From Candidatus Delongbacteria bacterium (GTDB taxonomy: Bacteria; UBA4055): a stretch of 64,000 nucleotides of DNA. The notes under the pieces are model-generated. The model saw nothing but the letters and a program-made list of their open reading frames with translations, was not told the origin of the DNA and did no database searches. The DNA is taken from the NCBI GenBank assembly GCA_016937995.1, contig JAFGVM010000037.1:1-64000 (forward strand), read 5' to 3'. Positions 1-8,646 of this stretch are shown here, in pieces (positions within the stretch are counted from its first letter, which is position 1; every line of letters begins with the position of its first letter). The position numbers and the translations under genes are program-made.

Positions 1-70
1 AAATCCGGAAGTGATAAAATGAAGAAATATTTACTACCGCGTAACACTTGGTTACTTCTCAGGGGACAAA

Positions 71-93
71 TGTCACTAATGTAAATAGTGACA
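71..93. repeat. 8-bp inverted repeat near the left edge
   Basis: Perfect 8-bp arms TGTCACTA / TAGTGACA around a 7-base loop, just downstream of the minus-strand histidine kinase stop. There is no clear T-tract on the minus side, so it may be an inefficient terminator, an operator or one of the dispersed palindromes. The flanking 1-143 holds no gene I can support. Confidence 0.5.
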
Positions 94-143
94 TGAAGTC
101 AACTAGAAAATTTTTTTTAAGAATGAACAGACACAGATACAGA

Positions 144-1142
144 TTAGAGCTCCAACTCTAAAGTATCTTTAAAGGGAAAAGACAGCGAAAAACATGCTCC
201 GCCGAGATGTGATATCTTTATCGCAATTTCGGCGTCATGCTGCTGGGCGCATATTTTTAACGAGAGTAACCCTAAACCGTTACCATCAGTTTTTGATGTA
301 TAAAAAGGTTCGAGTATCTTTTCTTTGAGGTTGTCATCTATTCCGGGACCATTATCGTGGACTTCGAGAACAACCTTATCATCAGCTTTAGCAAGCCGAA
401 TTAATATATTCCCTGCCTCGTTTGTCGCTTCGGCAGCGTTAAGCATCAGATTCATAATAGTTCTTCCCAAGAGAACGGAGTTTACATTCAATGTCAGATC
501 GGATTGAATTTCCGTCTGAATTGTGCATTTTTTCAATTTTTTGTGAATTTTAGAGAAATTTATAATTTCCTCAACAACTGAAGATATATCTTGCAGTTCT
601 TTACCACCGGGAATATAATTTTTTCCCGCGTCCATCAATCTTTGGACAAGATCGATCAGTTTTTCTGATGCGGTTGAGATCTGTTCAAGATGTTCTATGT
701 TCCTTTTATCTGACTTCACATTCAAACTTAACAGAGATGTATTTCCCACAATAATAGACATCAGATTATTAATATCATGACAAACGGATAATGAGAATTT
801 CCCAGCCATCACAAGCCTCTCTGCCAAAATTATGCTCTTATTTTGAGAAATGATAGTATTATCCCGTATTTCGACCTTTTTTAATAACACATAAACGCAG
901 AAAAATAATATCGTTGTTGTGATAAGAACATACAATAACCCCTTTACTAGTTCGATCATAGCAAGATCTTCTACAGAACTGGAGAATAATAAAGCTATCC
1001 TGCCTGAAAACCAGATATATGCTGACACGAATACCATATACAGGATCGTTATGAATATTGAAAATCTGACAGGGTTAAGATTTGATCTCTCATCTATTCC
1101 CGTTCGATAGATAGAGTTCTTCAGGATATTGCTTGTCTTCAT
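144..1142 (-). CDS. orphan membrane sensor histidine kinase
   Basis: 332 residues. Two hydrophobic segments (about 27-48 and 66-87) bracket a short extracytoplasmic loop. A cytoplasmic HisKA-like segment follows with the phospho-acceptor H122 in the context CHDINNL, then an HATPase_c domain: N box NLMLNAAEA, G1 box DNGPGI and G2 box GNGLGL. The H box has D-I-N after the histidine, as in NtrB/HisKA-like kinases whose box is HE/D-hNN. ATG start preceded by AAGGAAT. No response regulator lies next to it, so it is an orphan kinase here. Being a histidine kinase is secure; the signal is unknown. Confidence 0.92.
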   Translation of the reverse strand: MKTSNILKNSIYRTGIDERSNLNPVRFSIFITILYMVFVSAYIWFSGRIALLFSSSVEDLAMIELVKGLLYVLITTTILFFCVYVLLKKVEIRDNTIISQNKSIILAERLVMAGKFSLSVCHDINNLMSIIVGNTSLLSLNVKSDKRNIEHLEQISTASEKLIDLVQRLMDAGKNYIPGGKELQDISSVVEEIINFSKIHKKLKKCTIQTEIQSDLTLNVNSVLLGRTIMNLMLNAAEATNEAGNILIRLAKADDKVVLEVHDNGPGIDDNLKEKILEPFYTSKTDGNGLGLLSLKICAQQHDAEIAIKISHLGGACFSLSFPFKDTLELEL

Positions 1143-1225
1143 GTCAATTCCTTAATTTTATATCACAAAATGTTTATAACTCTTATTGATAATTAATAAT
1201 TAACGCCTCTAATGTCAATAAAAAA

Positions 1226-1251
1226 GGGAGCAGATTTTCTGCTCCCCTTTT
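1226..1251. terminator. bidirectional rho-independent terminator
   Basis: 9-bp perfect stem GGGAGCAGA / TCTGCTCCC with a TTT loop, an A-run before it and a T-run after it, so it can act on both strands. It separates the 54-residue small gene from the histidine kinase on the minus strand. Confidence 0.85.
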
Positions 1252-1281
1252 TCTCTCTCCTCTCTTAACATAAAATATTTG

Positions 1282-1446
1282 CTAAAAGAATTTTTCAAGC
1301 TGCCTTACTACGGCAAAATTGAAATCTTGTACAACATTATTCTGAAAATTCTCCGCCTTAGTTTTTTCATCATCCGAAGATCTAAAAATAATATCTATTA
1401 TCTCCGTCTTTATTTCTAATTCGTTGATTTTCAGTTTTCTTTTCAA
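1282..1446 (-). CDS. small 54-residue protein, unknown function
   Basis: Short ORF with a TTG start (1446-1444) behind a strong ribosome site, CAGGAG, seven bases upstream; it ends in TAG and is followed by the terminator at 1226-1251, so it has the full layout of a transcription unit. The product begins MKRKLKINELEIKT and is charged, with no Cys, no signal peptide and no membrane segment. The N-terminus recalls the leader of FCB-group ribosomal peptide precursors (MKKKLxLNELxV), but no cysteine-rich core follows, so that reading is weak. I do not recognise a family. The claim that it is a gene rests on the ribosome site, the terminator and the absence of any other gene in this 494-base gap. 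Confidence 0.55.
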   Translation of the reverse strand: MKRKLKINELEIKTEIIDIIFRSSDDEKTKAENFQNNVVQDFNFAVVRQLEKFF

Positions 1447-1530
1447 TTTTATCACTCCTGTTTATCGCTTACATCAGTAATATAAACTATTGACCAGCAA
1501 AAAACTGTGTTGTATATCACATTCAAGAAA

Positions 1531-1577
1531 TAAGTCAGATGTCAGAAGTCAGATGTCAGAAGTTAGAAGTTAGAAAC
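1531..1577. repeat. tandem words of the TCAGAAG/TTAGAAG type
   Basis: AAGTCAGATGTCAG occurs twice in tandem and is followed by repeated AAGTTAGA words. The same vocabulary recurs near 21.19, 21.31, 40.51, 40.88, 48.80 and 58.08 kb in either orientation, always between genes. Confidence 0.8.
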
Positions 1578-1636
1578 TGACAGGTAAAATTCTCTTACTT
1601 TATCATTGATTTCGGTAATTTATGAAAAAAGTTTTT

Positions 1637-3034
1637 TTACAGACCGGCAATTTTAATGATCTTTTTAGCAAGATCAGTATTATCATAGTAGCCGTTGAAT
1701 TCCTGATTTCCATTACCAATGGCAAAGACAGGAACCGGATAAGCTGTATGTGCAAAAGTCGGCCAGCTTATTCCGGCTTTCGTATTAAGAACCTGTATTG
1801 CAGTCATAGTAAACGGATCATAACCACCATATCTCTTATACGATTCATAGTCACCATAAGCGGATTTTCCAGTCATTGTATAATTAAATGCATTCTTCAA
1901 CTGATCATTTTCATAATCTATAAGCTCAAATTCAGGATTTAACTCCTTATCTCCCAAGCCAAAATAAAATTTGATACTATCCATAGCCATTTCATAGTTA
2001 ACTTTCTTTTCTTTTTTCCATGAAGCGACCTTATCTGAGAAAAAATCCTGTGATAACTTCTGATAATTCAATAATTTGTATGAACTTTGATATCCTGTAA
2101 GAGCATTACCCATTGCCAAACCACCTGTTTCGTGATCTGCAGTTACAATTATCAGAGTTTCCTCCGGATGCAGTTTATAAAATCTTACTGCTTCAGCGAT
2201 AGATCTATCAAATTCGATAAGGTCCTGCACCATTGATGCTCCGTCATTTCCATGTGATGCCCAGTCAATACGACCTCCTTCTACCATCATAAAAAAACCT
2301 TTGTCATTGGTCAGATGGTCGATCCCGAATTTTGTGAACTCAGAAAGTGAAATATGGTCCTCCGGTCTATCAATTTCATAATAAAGAGACTGGCTATAGT
2401 CTGTAGTATGATTGTATGCCCAGATCTTCTCTGTTCCATTGCTTGAAAGCTCATCTCTTTTCGTTATGATCTTATATCCGGCTGAAACCATTTTCTCTTT
2501 GACATCACCGGGTCCGTACTTCTCACCAACCCCTTTTGCAAAACCACCACCGAAATAATCAAAATTACTTGATGCCATTTGAACTGCTATGTCATAATAT
2601 TCACTCCTGTTCTTCTGATGGGCATAAAAACTTGCAGGTGTAGCGTGATCGATACTTACGCTCGTCACGATTCCGACCTTCATTCCTTTTTGTTTTGCCA
2701 TTTCAGCCATAGTAGGAATGCTTCGGGTATGTGAACTGTCCTGACTGATGGTTCCACAGGATGTTTTTTCTCCGGTAGCAAGAGCAGTGCCTGCAGCTGC
2801 AGAGTCTGTAATATATCTGTCCTGAGCAAAAGTCGATATTGCACCGTTTGTAGGGAATTGAAGCATGGTCAACCTGTGATCAGTTACAGCATCAGTCAGT
2901 GCGACATGTGATAATCCCATTCCATCACCTATGAAAAGGAAAATATATTTAGGGGTATTCTTCGTCTGTTTTACACTACAACTGTTGTAAACCATTAATG
3001 TAAGGAATAATATCAAAGTGATGATCTTTTTCAA
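1637..3034 (-). CDS. alkaline phosphatase (PhoA family), lipoprotein
   Basis: 465 residues; hydrolyses phosphomonoesters outside the inner membrane. The N-terminus is a lipoprotein signal ending YNSC, so the protein is probably lipid-anchored in the periplasm. Alkaline phosphatase motifs appear in order: metal-binding D37 in FIGDGMG, nucleophile S78 in TDSAAAGTALATG, the metal-site segments DWASHGND and TADHETGG, and a C-terminal HTAYPVPV histidine. The length fits the family. The start is TTG (3034) with GGAGAG upstream; no ATG lies nearby. It is a single gene with no phosphate-uptake genes beside it. Family assignment is secure; whether it is truly phosphate-regulated cannot be read here. 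Confidence 0.93.
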   Translation of the reverse strand: MKKIITLILFLTLMVYNSCSVKQTKNTPKYIFLFIGDGMGLSHVALTDAVTDHRLTMLQFPTNGAISTFAQDRYITDSAAAGTALATGEKTSCGTISQDSSHTRSIPTMAEMAKQKGMKVGIVTSVSIDHATPASFYAHQKNRSEYYDIAVQMASSNFDYFGGGFAKGVGEKYGPGDVKEKMVSAGYKIITKRDELSSNGTEKIWAYNHTTDYSQSLYYEIDRPEDHISLSEFTKFGIDHLTNDKGFFMMVEGGRIDWASHGNDGASMVQDLIEFDRSIAEAVRFYKLHPEETLIIVTADHETGGLAMGNALTGYQSSYKLLNYQKLSQDFFSDKVASWKKEKKVNYEMAMDSIKFYFGLGDKELNPEFELIDYENDQLKNAFNYTMTGKSAYGDYESYKRYGGYDPFTMTAIQVLNTKAGISWPTFAHTAYPVPVFAIGNGNQEFNGYYDNTDLAKKIIKIAGL

Positions 3035-3156
3035 AGTACTCTCCGTTTATCTTAATTTCTACTGACTGAAATATATCTCATGAACTGATAAAATCCTATA
3101 CTGGTTTTTATCTTATCTGAAAAAAAATATAATTCCCTGTTACAAATTCAAGTTAG

Positions 3157-4230
3157 ATGATTTATATTGTGAACATGGCAAAAACAAGCACTAATATTGA
3201 TCCTTCTAAACATACGATCTACTTATTAACAGGAGAAGATCGGTATTCTATTGAACAAAAAGTCGTTGAAATAATATCTCACTATATGGATGAAGATCTC
3301 AAAGACTTCAACTTCAATCATTTCAATGAGGAAAATGTTTCTCCTGAGAGTATCAGTCTCGCTCTATTTTCTCTACCTGTTATGGCTGATAAAAGGGTCG
3401 TTTACATTTCTGATATTGACAAGGCAAATTCTGAGGTGACCGACCTGCTTCTAAAGTTCCTGCAAAAAAACATAGATACAACTATCCTGATCCTTACCGG
3501 TGTTAAACCTGACAAGAGAAAAGTATTTTTTAAAGAAATTACCAAGAATCCAAATAGTTTTTCTCAGGAATTCAAACAGAAGAATGAAAAAGAGATAATG
3601 CAATGGATGAGCAATTATATTTCTTCCAAAGGAATGAAGATCAGTCATAAAGGGCTCATGCTTCTCTCAATAAGCATTTCTGCACAATTGTCAAATATCG
3701 CTTCTGAGATCGATAAACTTATCGAATATACATCCGGATCCGAGATCACTGAGGACACTATTGAGGATGTTCTGGGTATTTCTAAGGAATTCAACATATT
3801 TAAATTACAGACAAGTGTAGTTGAAAAAAAACTTTCTGTAGCTTTGAACATCTGTGATAATATTATTCGTTCAAAGAGTTCTAATAAAATGGACCCTATC
3901 GGAATAAATCTATTTCTTTCAAGAATATTCATCTCGGCTTTTGAGATCAGCTATGTTGCATTAACCAACAGGATATCCATTGATTCGGCAGCTAAAAAAC
4001 AGGGATATAATAATCCATGGAGAGATGCAGATACAATTACATGTGCTAAAAATTATAAAGCTGCTGAACTTATTAGAATACTGAGATATCTCCTGGAATG
4101 CGATATCAAACTTAAATCAAGTTATCAGGATCCAAAAACAGCTGTTTTTGTTCTTCTTGAAAAAGTGATTAAACATGGTGAAGATAAAGAATGTGAATAT
4201 TTGGAATATTTTGATACTCTGAGAGCATAA
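3157..4230 (+). CDS. holA: DNA polymerase III delta subunit
   Basis: 357 residues, typical for HolA, the clamp-loader subunit that opens the sliding clamp. It has the N-terminal AAA+-like fold without a Walker A motif (YLLTGEDRYSIEQKV at the start, the family's hG-D signature), a middle ADKRVVYIS strand, and the C-terminal helical part with DIKLKSS. The start may be ATG 3157 or the in-frame ATG 3175 (MAKTS); neither has a strong ribosome site. It converges with the lipoprotein gene at 4232 with one base between stops. Confidence 0.88.
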   Translation: MIYIVNMAKTSTNIDPSKHTIYLLTGEDRYSIEQKVVEIISHYMDEDLKDFNFNHFNEENVSPESISLALFSLPVMADKRVVYISDIDKANSEVTDLLLKFLQKNIDTTILILTGVKPDKRKVFFKEITKNPNSFSQEFKQKNEKEIMQWMSNYISSKGMKISHKGLMLLSISISAQLSNIASEIDKLIEYTSGSEITEDTIEDVLGISKEFNIFKLQTSVVEKKLSVALNICDNIIRSKSSNKMDPIGINLFLSRIFISAFEISYVALTNRISIDSAAKKQGYNNPWRDADTITCAKNYKAAELIRILRYLLECDIKLKSSYQDPKTAVFVLLEKVIKHGEDKECEYLEYFDTLRA

Positions 4231-4231
4231 T

Positions 4232-4612
4232 CTATTGATCAAATTTCCCTTCGATGATGAACTTACCGGTATCAGTAACCGTTAAGCTCCTAAAAACACT
4301 AATACCCTTTAAAACCATCATGCTAAGGGTATCGTCCTGAAAATTTGTCAGCTTCATGTAAAAAGAGTCTGCCTCGGTCACATTCATTACAAGTGAATCA
4401 GAAATATATTTATCTGTCAAGGAGTCAATACTTAAGGTCCCGTAAGTACTGTTCACATAGAATTCCAATGAATACAGTGATAAAGAATCAGCTTCAACAG
4501 CATAATATATCTTGAAAGTATCAGATGTTTCCCCTGAGTAATCAGAATCACAGGATATGTAGGTAAAGGATATCAACATCAGTAAGACTAAAGTAGCGTA
4601 TTTCATTTTCAA
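4232..4612 (-). CDS. small lipoprotein, unknown function
   Basis: 126 residues. Signal peptide with lipobox FTYISC (Cys about 21), then a Ser/Thr/Asp-rich sequence of short predicted beta strands, consistent with a small surface or periplasmic beta-sandwich lipoprotein. ATG start with AAAGGAG eight bases upstream. No family recognised. Divergent from nrdR and convergent with holA. Confidence 0.8.
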   Translation of the reverse strand: MKMKYATLVLLMLISFTYISCDSDYSGETSDTFKIYYAVEADSLSLYSLEFYVNSTYGTLSIDSLTDKYISDSLVMNVTEADSFYMKLTNFQDDTLSMMVLKGISVFRSLTVTDTGKFIIEGKFDQ

Positions 4613-4729
4613 CTCCTTTTAGTTTTGTCAAAAACAATATAACAATAAAAACAAATTCATCAAAATTATATTTGCATTATTAATGTAAAGTAAGTTATTT
4701 TACTCAGTACAAAATAATTGAGTGGTTAT

Positions 4730-5179
4730 ATGAAATGTCCAAAATGTTCCAAGTCAGAAAATAAAGTCATCGATTCAAGGATCGTAAGAGATGATACAGC
4801 GATACGTAGAAGAAGAGAATGTACCGAATGCGGCAATAGATTTACGACCTATGAATATATTGAGAAAGCTGAGGTCCTTGTTGAAAAAAATAACGGAACG
4901 ATAGAGGAATATGACAGACAGAAAATAAAAAAGGGTATTTCCCTTGCATGTATGAAAAGGCATATAACTCCTGAACAAATTGACAACATGGTAGATGATA
5001 TATACAATTCGATAACAAGTAATTATTCAGGAAATATTAAATCAGCTGTGATCGGTGAACTTGTAATAGAGAAACTGAAAGAAACTGATGAGGTCGCCTA
5101 CATTCGCTTCGCTTCAGTTTATCGTAAATTCAAAGATGTGAAGGAGTTCATGAAAGAACTGCAAAATATCATAAAATGA
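4730..5179 (+). CDS. nrdR: NrdR, ribonucleotide reductase repressor
   Basis: 149 residues. N-terminal zinc ribbon with C3, C6, C31 and C34 (MKCPKC ... RECTECG) followed by an ATP-cone domain with RKFKDVKEF near the end. In known bacteria it binds NrdR boxes upstream of ribonucleotide reductase genes, which are not in this window. I start it at ATG 4730, giving the canonical MKCPxC N-terminus, with GAGTGG as ribosome site; an upstream in-frame TTG at 4718 is less likely. No NrdR box is visible upstream of the gene itself. Confidence 0.95.
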   Translation: MKCPKCSKSENKVIDSRIVRDDTAIRRRRECTECGNRFTTYEYIEKAEVLVEKNNGTIEEYDRQKIKKGISLACMKRHITPEQIDNMVDDIYNSITSNYSGNIKSAVIGELVIEKLKETDEVAYIRFASVYRKFKDVKEFMKELQNIIK

Positions 5180-5180
5180 T

Positions 5181-5227
5181 CCCACCGGGATATAACATCT
5201 TAAAACGTAGATATCAACTACGAACCC
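5181..5227. repeat. intergenic palindromic element at the nrdR/comF junction
   Basis: Holds CGGGATATAAC followed by a CGTAG / CTACG stem. The related copy near 56903-56944 also begins GGGATATAAC and ends in a CACAGG / CCTGTG palindrome. Its presence right after nrdR argues that the ComF-like ORF truly starts downstream of it. Confidence 0.5.
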
Positions 5228-5238
5228 ACTCTAATATT

Positions 5239-5883
5239 ATGAAAACTTTCTTTAAAAACATCTTATCCTCTTTGTCTTCCTTTTTATTTCCGGCATCTTG
5301 CCTTATATGTGAAGAGTATCTGCATGATGAACTTTTTGTATGCAGATCCTGCCTATCGAATTTAAAACTTCACAAGAATACTGAACCGGAATATATCGCA
5401 GTTTTTCAATATGATGATAAAATAAAAAAATTGATATTTGAACTTAAATACAATTCTAAACCGGAGATCGGTGAAATATTAGGTAAAGAGGCTGCAAAAC
5501 ATATTTCAGATCTTTTCCAGAACAGTAATTCTATATTATTTCCTGTTCCTTTACATAAAAAAAGGATCAAAAAAAGAGGATATAACCAGAGTCTTTATAT
5601 AGCAAAAGGATTCTCGCAGACCCTTAAATTACCGATATATGAAGATATGATAGTGAGAAGTAAAAATAATGTTTCCCAGACTACAGTTAAAAGTTCGAAC
5701 AGAAAAAGTAATGTCAGTGGTATATTTAGGATCAATACATCATCGATTGATAAAAATATTTTATTTATTGTTGTGGACGATCTGATCACAACACAGGCAA
5801 CGACAAAAGAGATATATAGAATTTTAAAAGAGAACGGGTATAACAATTACTTCGGACTGTGTATAGCTACATCGGGCAGCTAG
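5239..5883 (+). CDS. ComF-family phosphoribosyltransferase-like protein
   Basis: 214 residues. N-terminal zinc finger with C21, C24, C35 and C38 (CLIC ... CRSC), a middle YNSKPE segment, HKKRIKKRGYNQS (the ComF RGYNQ motif), and a PRPP-like loop VVDDLITTQATT. In transformable bacteria ComFC acts in DNA uptake; many non-competent bacteria also carry it. The PRPP loop normally reads DDxxTTGxT; here the Gly is Gln, so catalysis as a phosphoribosyltransferase is doubtful. An upstream ATG (5176) overlaps the nrdR stop as ATGA, but the codons between 5176 and 5238 lie in a repeat-like element and add no conserved residues, so I prefer 5239. Confidence 0.85.
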   Translation: MKTFFKNILSSLSSFLFPASCLICEEYLHDELFVCRSCLSNLKLHKNTEPEYIAVFQYDDKIKKLIFELKYNSKPEIGEILGKEAAKHISDLFQNSNSILFPVPLHKKRIKKRGYNQSLYIAKGFSQTLKLPIYEDMIVRSKNNVSQTTVKSSNRKSNVSGIFRINTSSIDKNILFIVVDDLITTQATTKEIYRILKENGYNNYFGLCIATSGS

Positions 5884-7361
5884 AACCTATAAGAATATCT
5901 CACGTGGACCATTGATCCTGAAAAACCTTTATCCCCGGGTATCCCGATAGTGAATTGAACCTCGTTCGAACTTTTTACATAAGAAAGTATTACTCCATAA
6001 CCGTATTTTACTGAAAGATCATTTAGTTTTTTTATTTTACCCTGATCAGAATTATAACCTGCGATATCCAAAAATGAACCGAAAGCAAGATCACTTAGAG
6101 GAGAATAAATCACCTCAATTTCAGAGATCAGTTTTATATCAGTTAAAAAACTTTCGTCACTGTATCCTCTTAATCCGTATACACCACCGAATACGATCTT
6201 ATTGAAATTATCAATCTTATCCGAGCTTAAGATCTGCTCATACACACTGTTACTTATAATATATATACCATTGAAATTATTAAATACCTTTTTGAACTTC
6301 AATTCAACTTCAACAGCTGAATAGGTAGAATCGTTCTCTATAAATTCTGTATTCACACTGCTGAAACCTGCAGATATTGAATATCCCCCATATCTTGGGA
6401 TTATCATTTCATCATACAATGTCGAGTATTCAAGTCCACCTTTATAGGTATTAGTAACCACATCTGAAATTATCTCGGTATTTGCTGAATCGGGATAAAT
6501 ATTTTCATGATTGTAGCTGACAACTATATCTGTCTCGGGATCAATGCTCCAGTCAGAGTATATCTCATAATTCCTTCTAAGAAAAAGCAGATTTTTATTT
6601 TCCTGCTCAAAAGTAATTCTATTGGAGACCGGTAAAGAAAAAGTGAATGGTTCACGATACATAAAATGAAATTTTTCATTATTGTTTGCTTTCTTTGTCC
6701 ATTCGATACCGGCTTTTCTATTTGTGCCCAATATGTTATCTGCTGTAAACTGACCACTACCGTAAAATTCAGAACTTTCATCCGAATTATTTACTCCGCC
6801 AATGAACATTCCTTTGAAATATTTTTTTTCTTTTAAAACTATTTTTAATCCCGTTTTATTATTTTTACTCACTAAAGAATATTCCGGCTTCGAGTAGAAC
6901 AACCTAGTTTTATACAGATAATTTATTGCATTTTTAACTTCATTTTCATTGAACTTTGAATTCAGTATCAATCTTGATTCTTTGATCAGGTAATTTGCAT
7001 CACAGATATTGTTACCGTCAAATTCGATAAAGGATATCCTGACATACTCACCTGAATTTATTTCTAATTCACAAACTGTATTTCCATCATACTCCTTAAC
7101 ATCTTTGATCTTTACTTCACACAAAGGGAACCCTGATCTTGAATAATGATCAAGAATCCTTTGTATTGTTGTTTCTATATTTTCCTTGTCGGTATAATTA
7201 CTCCTATTTGACAGCTCAACCTGCTCTAGAACAGTATTGAGAGGAAAATACATTTTCCCGGTGAATTTATAGCTTATTGACGTTGAATAAATAGTATTTG
7301 ATAAAATAAATAAGAGTAAAACTACAAAAAATTGCGATTTAAAGATAAATTTAATTCTCAA
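5880..7361 (-). CDS. Omp85-superfamily outer membrane barrel with POTRA domain
   Basis: 493 residues. Signal peptide (1-28), a POTRA-like region (about 70-175, strand patterns VRISFIEFDG and LKIVLKEKK), then a 16-strand-type barrel. The family's L6-loop signature appears as GLRGYSDESF, equivalent to (V/L)RGY, and the protein ends in an aromatic (YRF), as outer membrane barrels do. It is shorter than BamA (about 800 residues, five POTRAs), so it is a BamA/TamA/ShlB relative rather than BamA. TTG start inside a GGAG-preceded context; overlaps the comF-like stop by four bases in convergent orientation and lies four bases after the glycosyltransferase, so the two are likely cotranscribed. Confidence 0.85.
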   Translation of the reverse strand: MRIKFIFKSQFFVVLLLFILSNTIYSTSISYKFTGKMYFPLNTVLEQVELSNRSNYTDKENIETTIQRILDHYSRSGFPLCEVKIKDVKEYDGNTVCELEINSGEYVRISFIEFDGNNICDANYLIKESRLILNSKFNENEVKNAINYLYKTRLFYSKPEYSLVSKNNKTGLKIVLKEKKYFKGMFIGGVNNSDESSEFYGSGQFTADNILGTNRKAGIEWTKKANNNEKFHFMYREPFTFSLPVSNRITFEQENKNLLFLRRNYEIYSDWSIDPETDIVVSYNHENIYPDSANTEIISDVVTNTYKGGLEYSTLYDEMIIPRYGGYSISAGFSSVNTEFIENDSTYSAVEVELKFKKVFNNFNGIYIISNSVYEQILSSDKIDNFNKIVFGGVYGLRGYSDESFLTDIKLISEIEVIYSPLSDLAFGSFLDIAGYNSDQGKIKKLNDLSVKYGYGVILSYVKSSNEVQFTIGIPGDKGFSGSMVHVRYSYRF

Positions 7362-7365
7362 TTTT

Positions 7366-8442
7366 TTAGTTCTCCATTATTAATTTGATGATATTTCCTA
7401 TATCATTTACTTTCTGCTTTGGTATTTCATCATATTTTTGCGCTTCATGAATATCAGTCTTTAAATTAAGGTCTTTCTGTGTCACATAATGAAATAATTT
7501 ATTTTTTTTGTAATATCTTGCCAAATATTCCTGCTCTGTCTGACCCGGTGTTGGAATAAATAATGCTTTTTTGCCCATTGCTGCTATTTCCATTACTGTT
7601 GAGTATCCCGGTCTTGATATTATCATTCCGGCACCTTTTATCATCCCGGAAATTTTATTTCTTGGTAAATGTGAGTAGTATTCAATATCATTATTCGACT
7701 CATAACTGTTTATTTCTGTTTTACCGAGTATAACTGTTTTTTTACCTTCGATATGTTTTATCTGTTCACTTATTATTTTCTCAAAGTTTGTTCTCTGTGG
7801 TTCAGGACCTGATATCAAAACTAAATAATCTGAAGATAAGCTTTCACAGTTCATTGTATCGGACAACAAACCGATATATTCAAGTTTTGATCTGTCGATC
7901 AGTGAAAATTCATGTGACAATTCTCCTGAAAAATTCGGTTCACCTTCAAGATCAGGGATAAGGATCTTCTTGAATTTACTAAAATAGAATTTATTGAAAT
8001 ACTCTGATAAAAATTCAAACCATTTTAATACTGCAGGCAGCTTAAATTTTAACTGATGTGTAATCAAATAAGAAGGAATCCCTTTTGAATATACTCCGTA
8101 CCTGTTATCTGAAATTATTATATCAATATTTTTTTCTTTAACTAATCTGTCTGTGAATGAGTTTTCTTTCCATAGACCCAACAATATTTTTGGTAATTGA
8201 AAGGCTAAGGACAGGAATAAAAAATTTGCATTATTAACATATTTTATAGAATAGTCAGGATAATCAATTACTTCTATCTCAGGAAATTCCGACTTCAATA
8301 ACATTAATGATCTGCCTGTGGAAAGAATGACAACCTCATTGTTCTTTATCAATTCCCTTATTATCGGTAATGATCTTGTAGAGTGCCCAAGACCCCAATT
8401 TAATACAGCATATAGTATTTTTTTTCTCAAATCTTTCCCCAT
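7366..8442 (-). CDS. MurG-like (GT28/GT1-type) glycosyltransferase
   Basis: 358 residues. GT-B fold pattern: an N-terminal GLGHSTR loop (about 17-23) equivalent to the GGHxxR/S acceptor loop of MurG-type enzymes, and a C-terminal nucleotide-sugar site around SRPGYSTVMEIAAMGKKALFIPTPGQTEQEY, which matches the GHGxxxE/Q-Q pattern of GT28. Relatives in FCB genomes are annotated only as glycosyltransferase family 28. Donor and acceptor are unknown. ATG start with AGGACT upstream. First gene of a likely two-gene unit with the Omp85-like barrel, hinting at an envelope role. Confidence 0.85.
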   Translation of the reverse strand: MGKDLRKKILYAVLNWGLGHSTRSLPIIRELIKNNEVVILSTGRSLMLLKSEFPEIEVIDYPDYSIKYVNNANFLFLSLAFQLPKILLGLWKENSFTDRLVKEKNIDIIISDNRYGVYSKGIPSYLITHQLKFKLPAVLKWFEFLSEYFNKFYFSKFKKILIPDLEGEPNFSGELSHEFSLIDRSKLEYIGLLSDTMNCESLSSDYLVLISGPEPQRTNFEKIISEQIKHIEGKKTVILGKTEINSYESNNDIEYYSHLPRNKISGMIKGAGMIISRPGYSTVMEIAAMGKKALFIPTPGQTEQEYLARYYKKNKLFHYVTQKDLNLKTDIHEAQKYDEIPKQKVNDIGNIIKLIMEN

Positions 8443-8477
8443 GAATTAGTCCTGTACATGAAATTACAAAAATAAAC

Positions 8478-8506
8478 TTGACTTCACAAACTAAAAATCT
8501 TATATT
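8478..8506 (+). promoter_or_regulatory. sigma-70 type promoter of the initiator tRNA
   Basis: TTGACT (8478-8483), a 17-base spacer and TATATT (8501-8506). The predicted start near 8513 lies just upstream of the tRNA 5' end. The consensus is that of classical sigma-70, not the Bacteroidota -7/-33 type. Confidence 0.8.
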
Positions 8507-8518
8507 TGGAACTCATAT

Positions 8519-8592
<74 letters not shown>

Positions 8593-8601
8593 CAAAGAAA
8601 A

Positions 8602-8628
8602 AAAAGAGACATGAATGTCTCTTTTTTT
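8602..8628. terminator. terminator after tRNA-fMet
   Basis: 10-bp stem AAAAGAGACA / TGTCTCTTTT with a TGAA loop, followed by a T-run. The A-run on the other side lets it also end minus-strand transcription arriving from the gene at 8647. Confidence 0.9.
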
Positions 8629-8646
8629 ACCCTTACTTATTGCTTA

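Noticed and set aside
1-84. Open frame at the left edge reaching a stop at 82-84, possible 3' end of a truncated gene
   Set aside because: Only 27 codons are visible, no family match, and its last codons overlap the hairpin at 71-93.
1282-1446. Lanthipeptide precursor reading of the 54-residue ORF
   Set aside because: The product has no Cys and no adjacent LanB/LanC-type enzyme; kept only as an unknown small gene.
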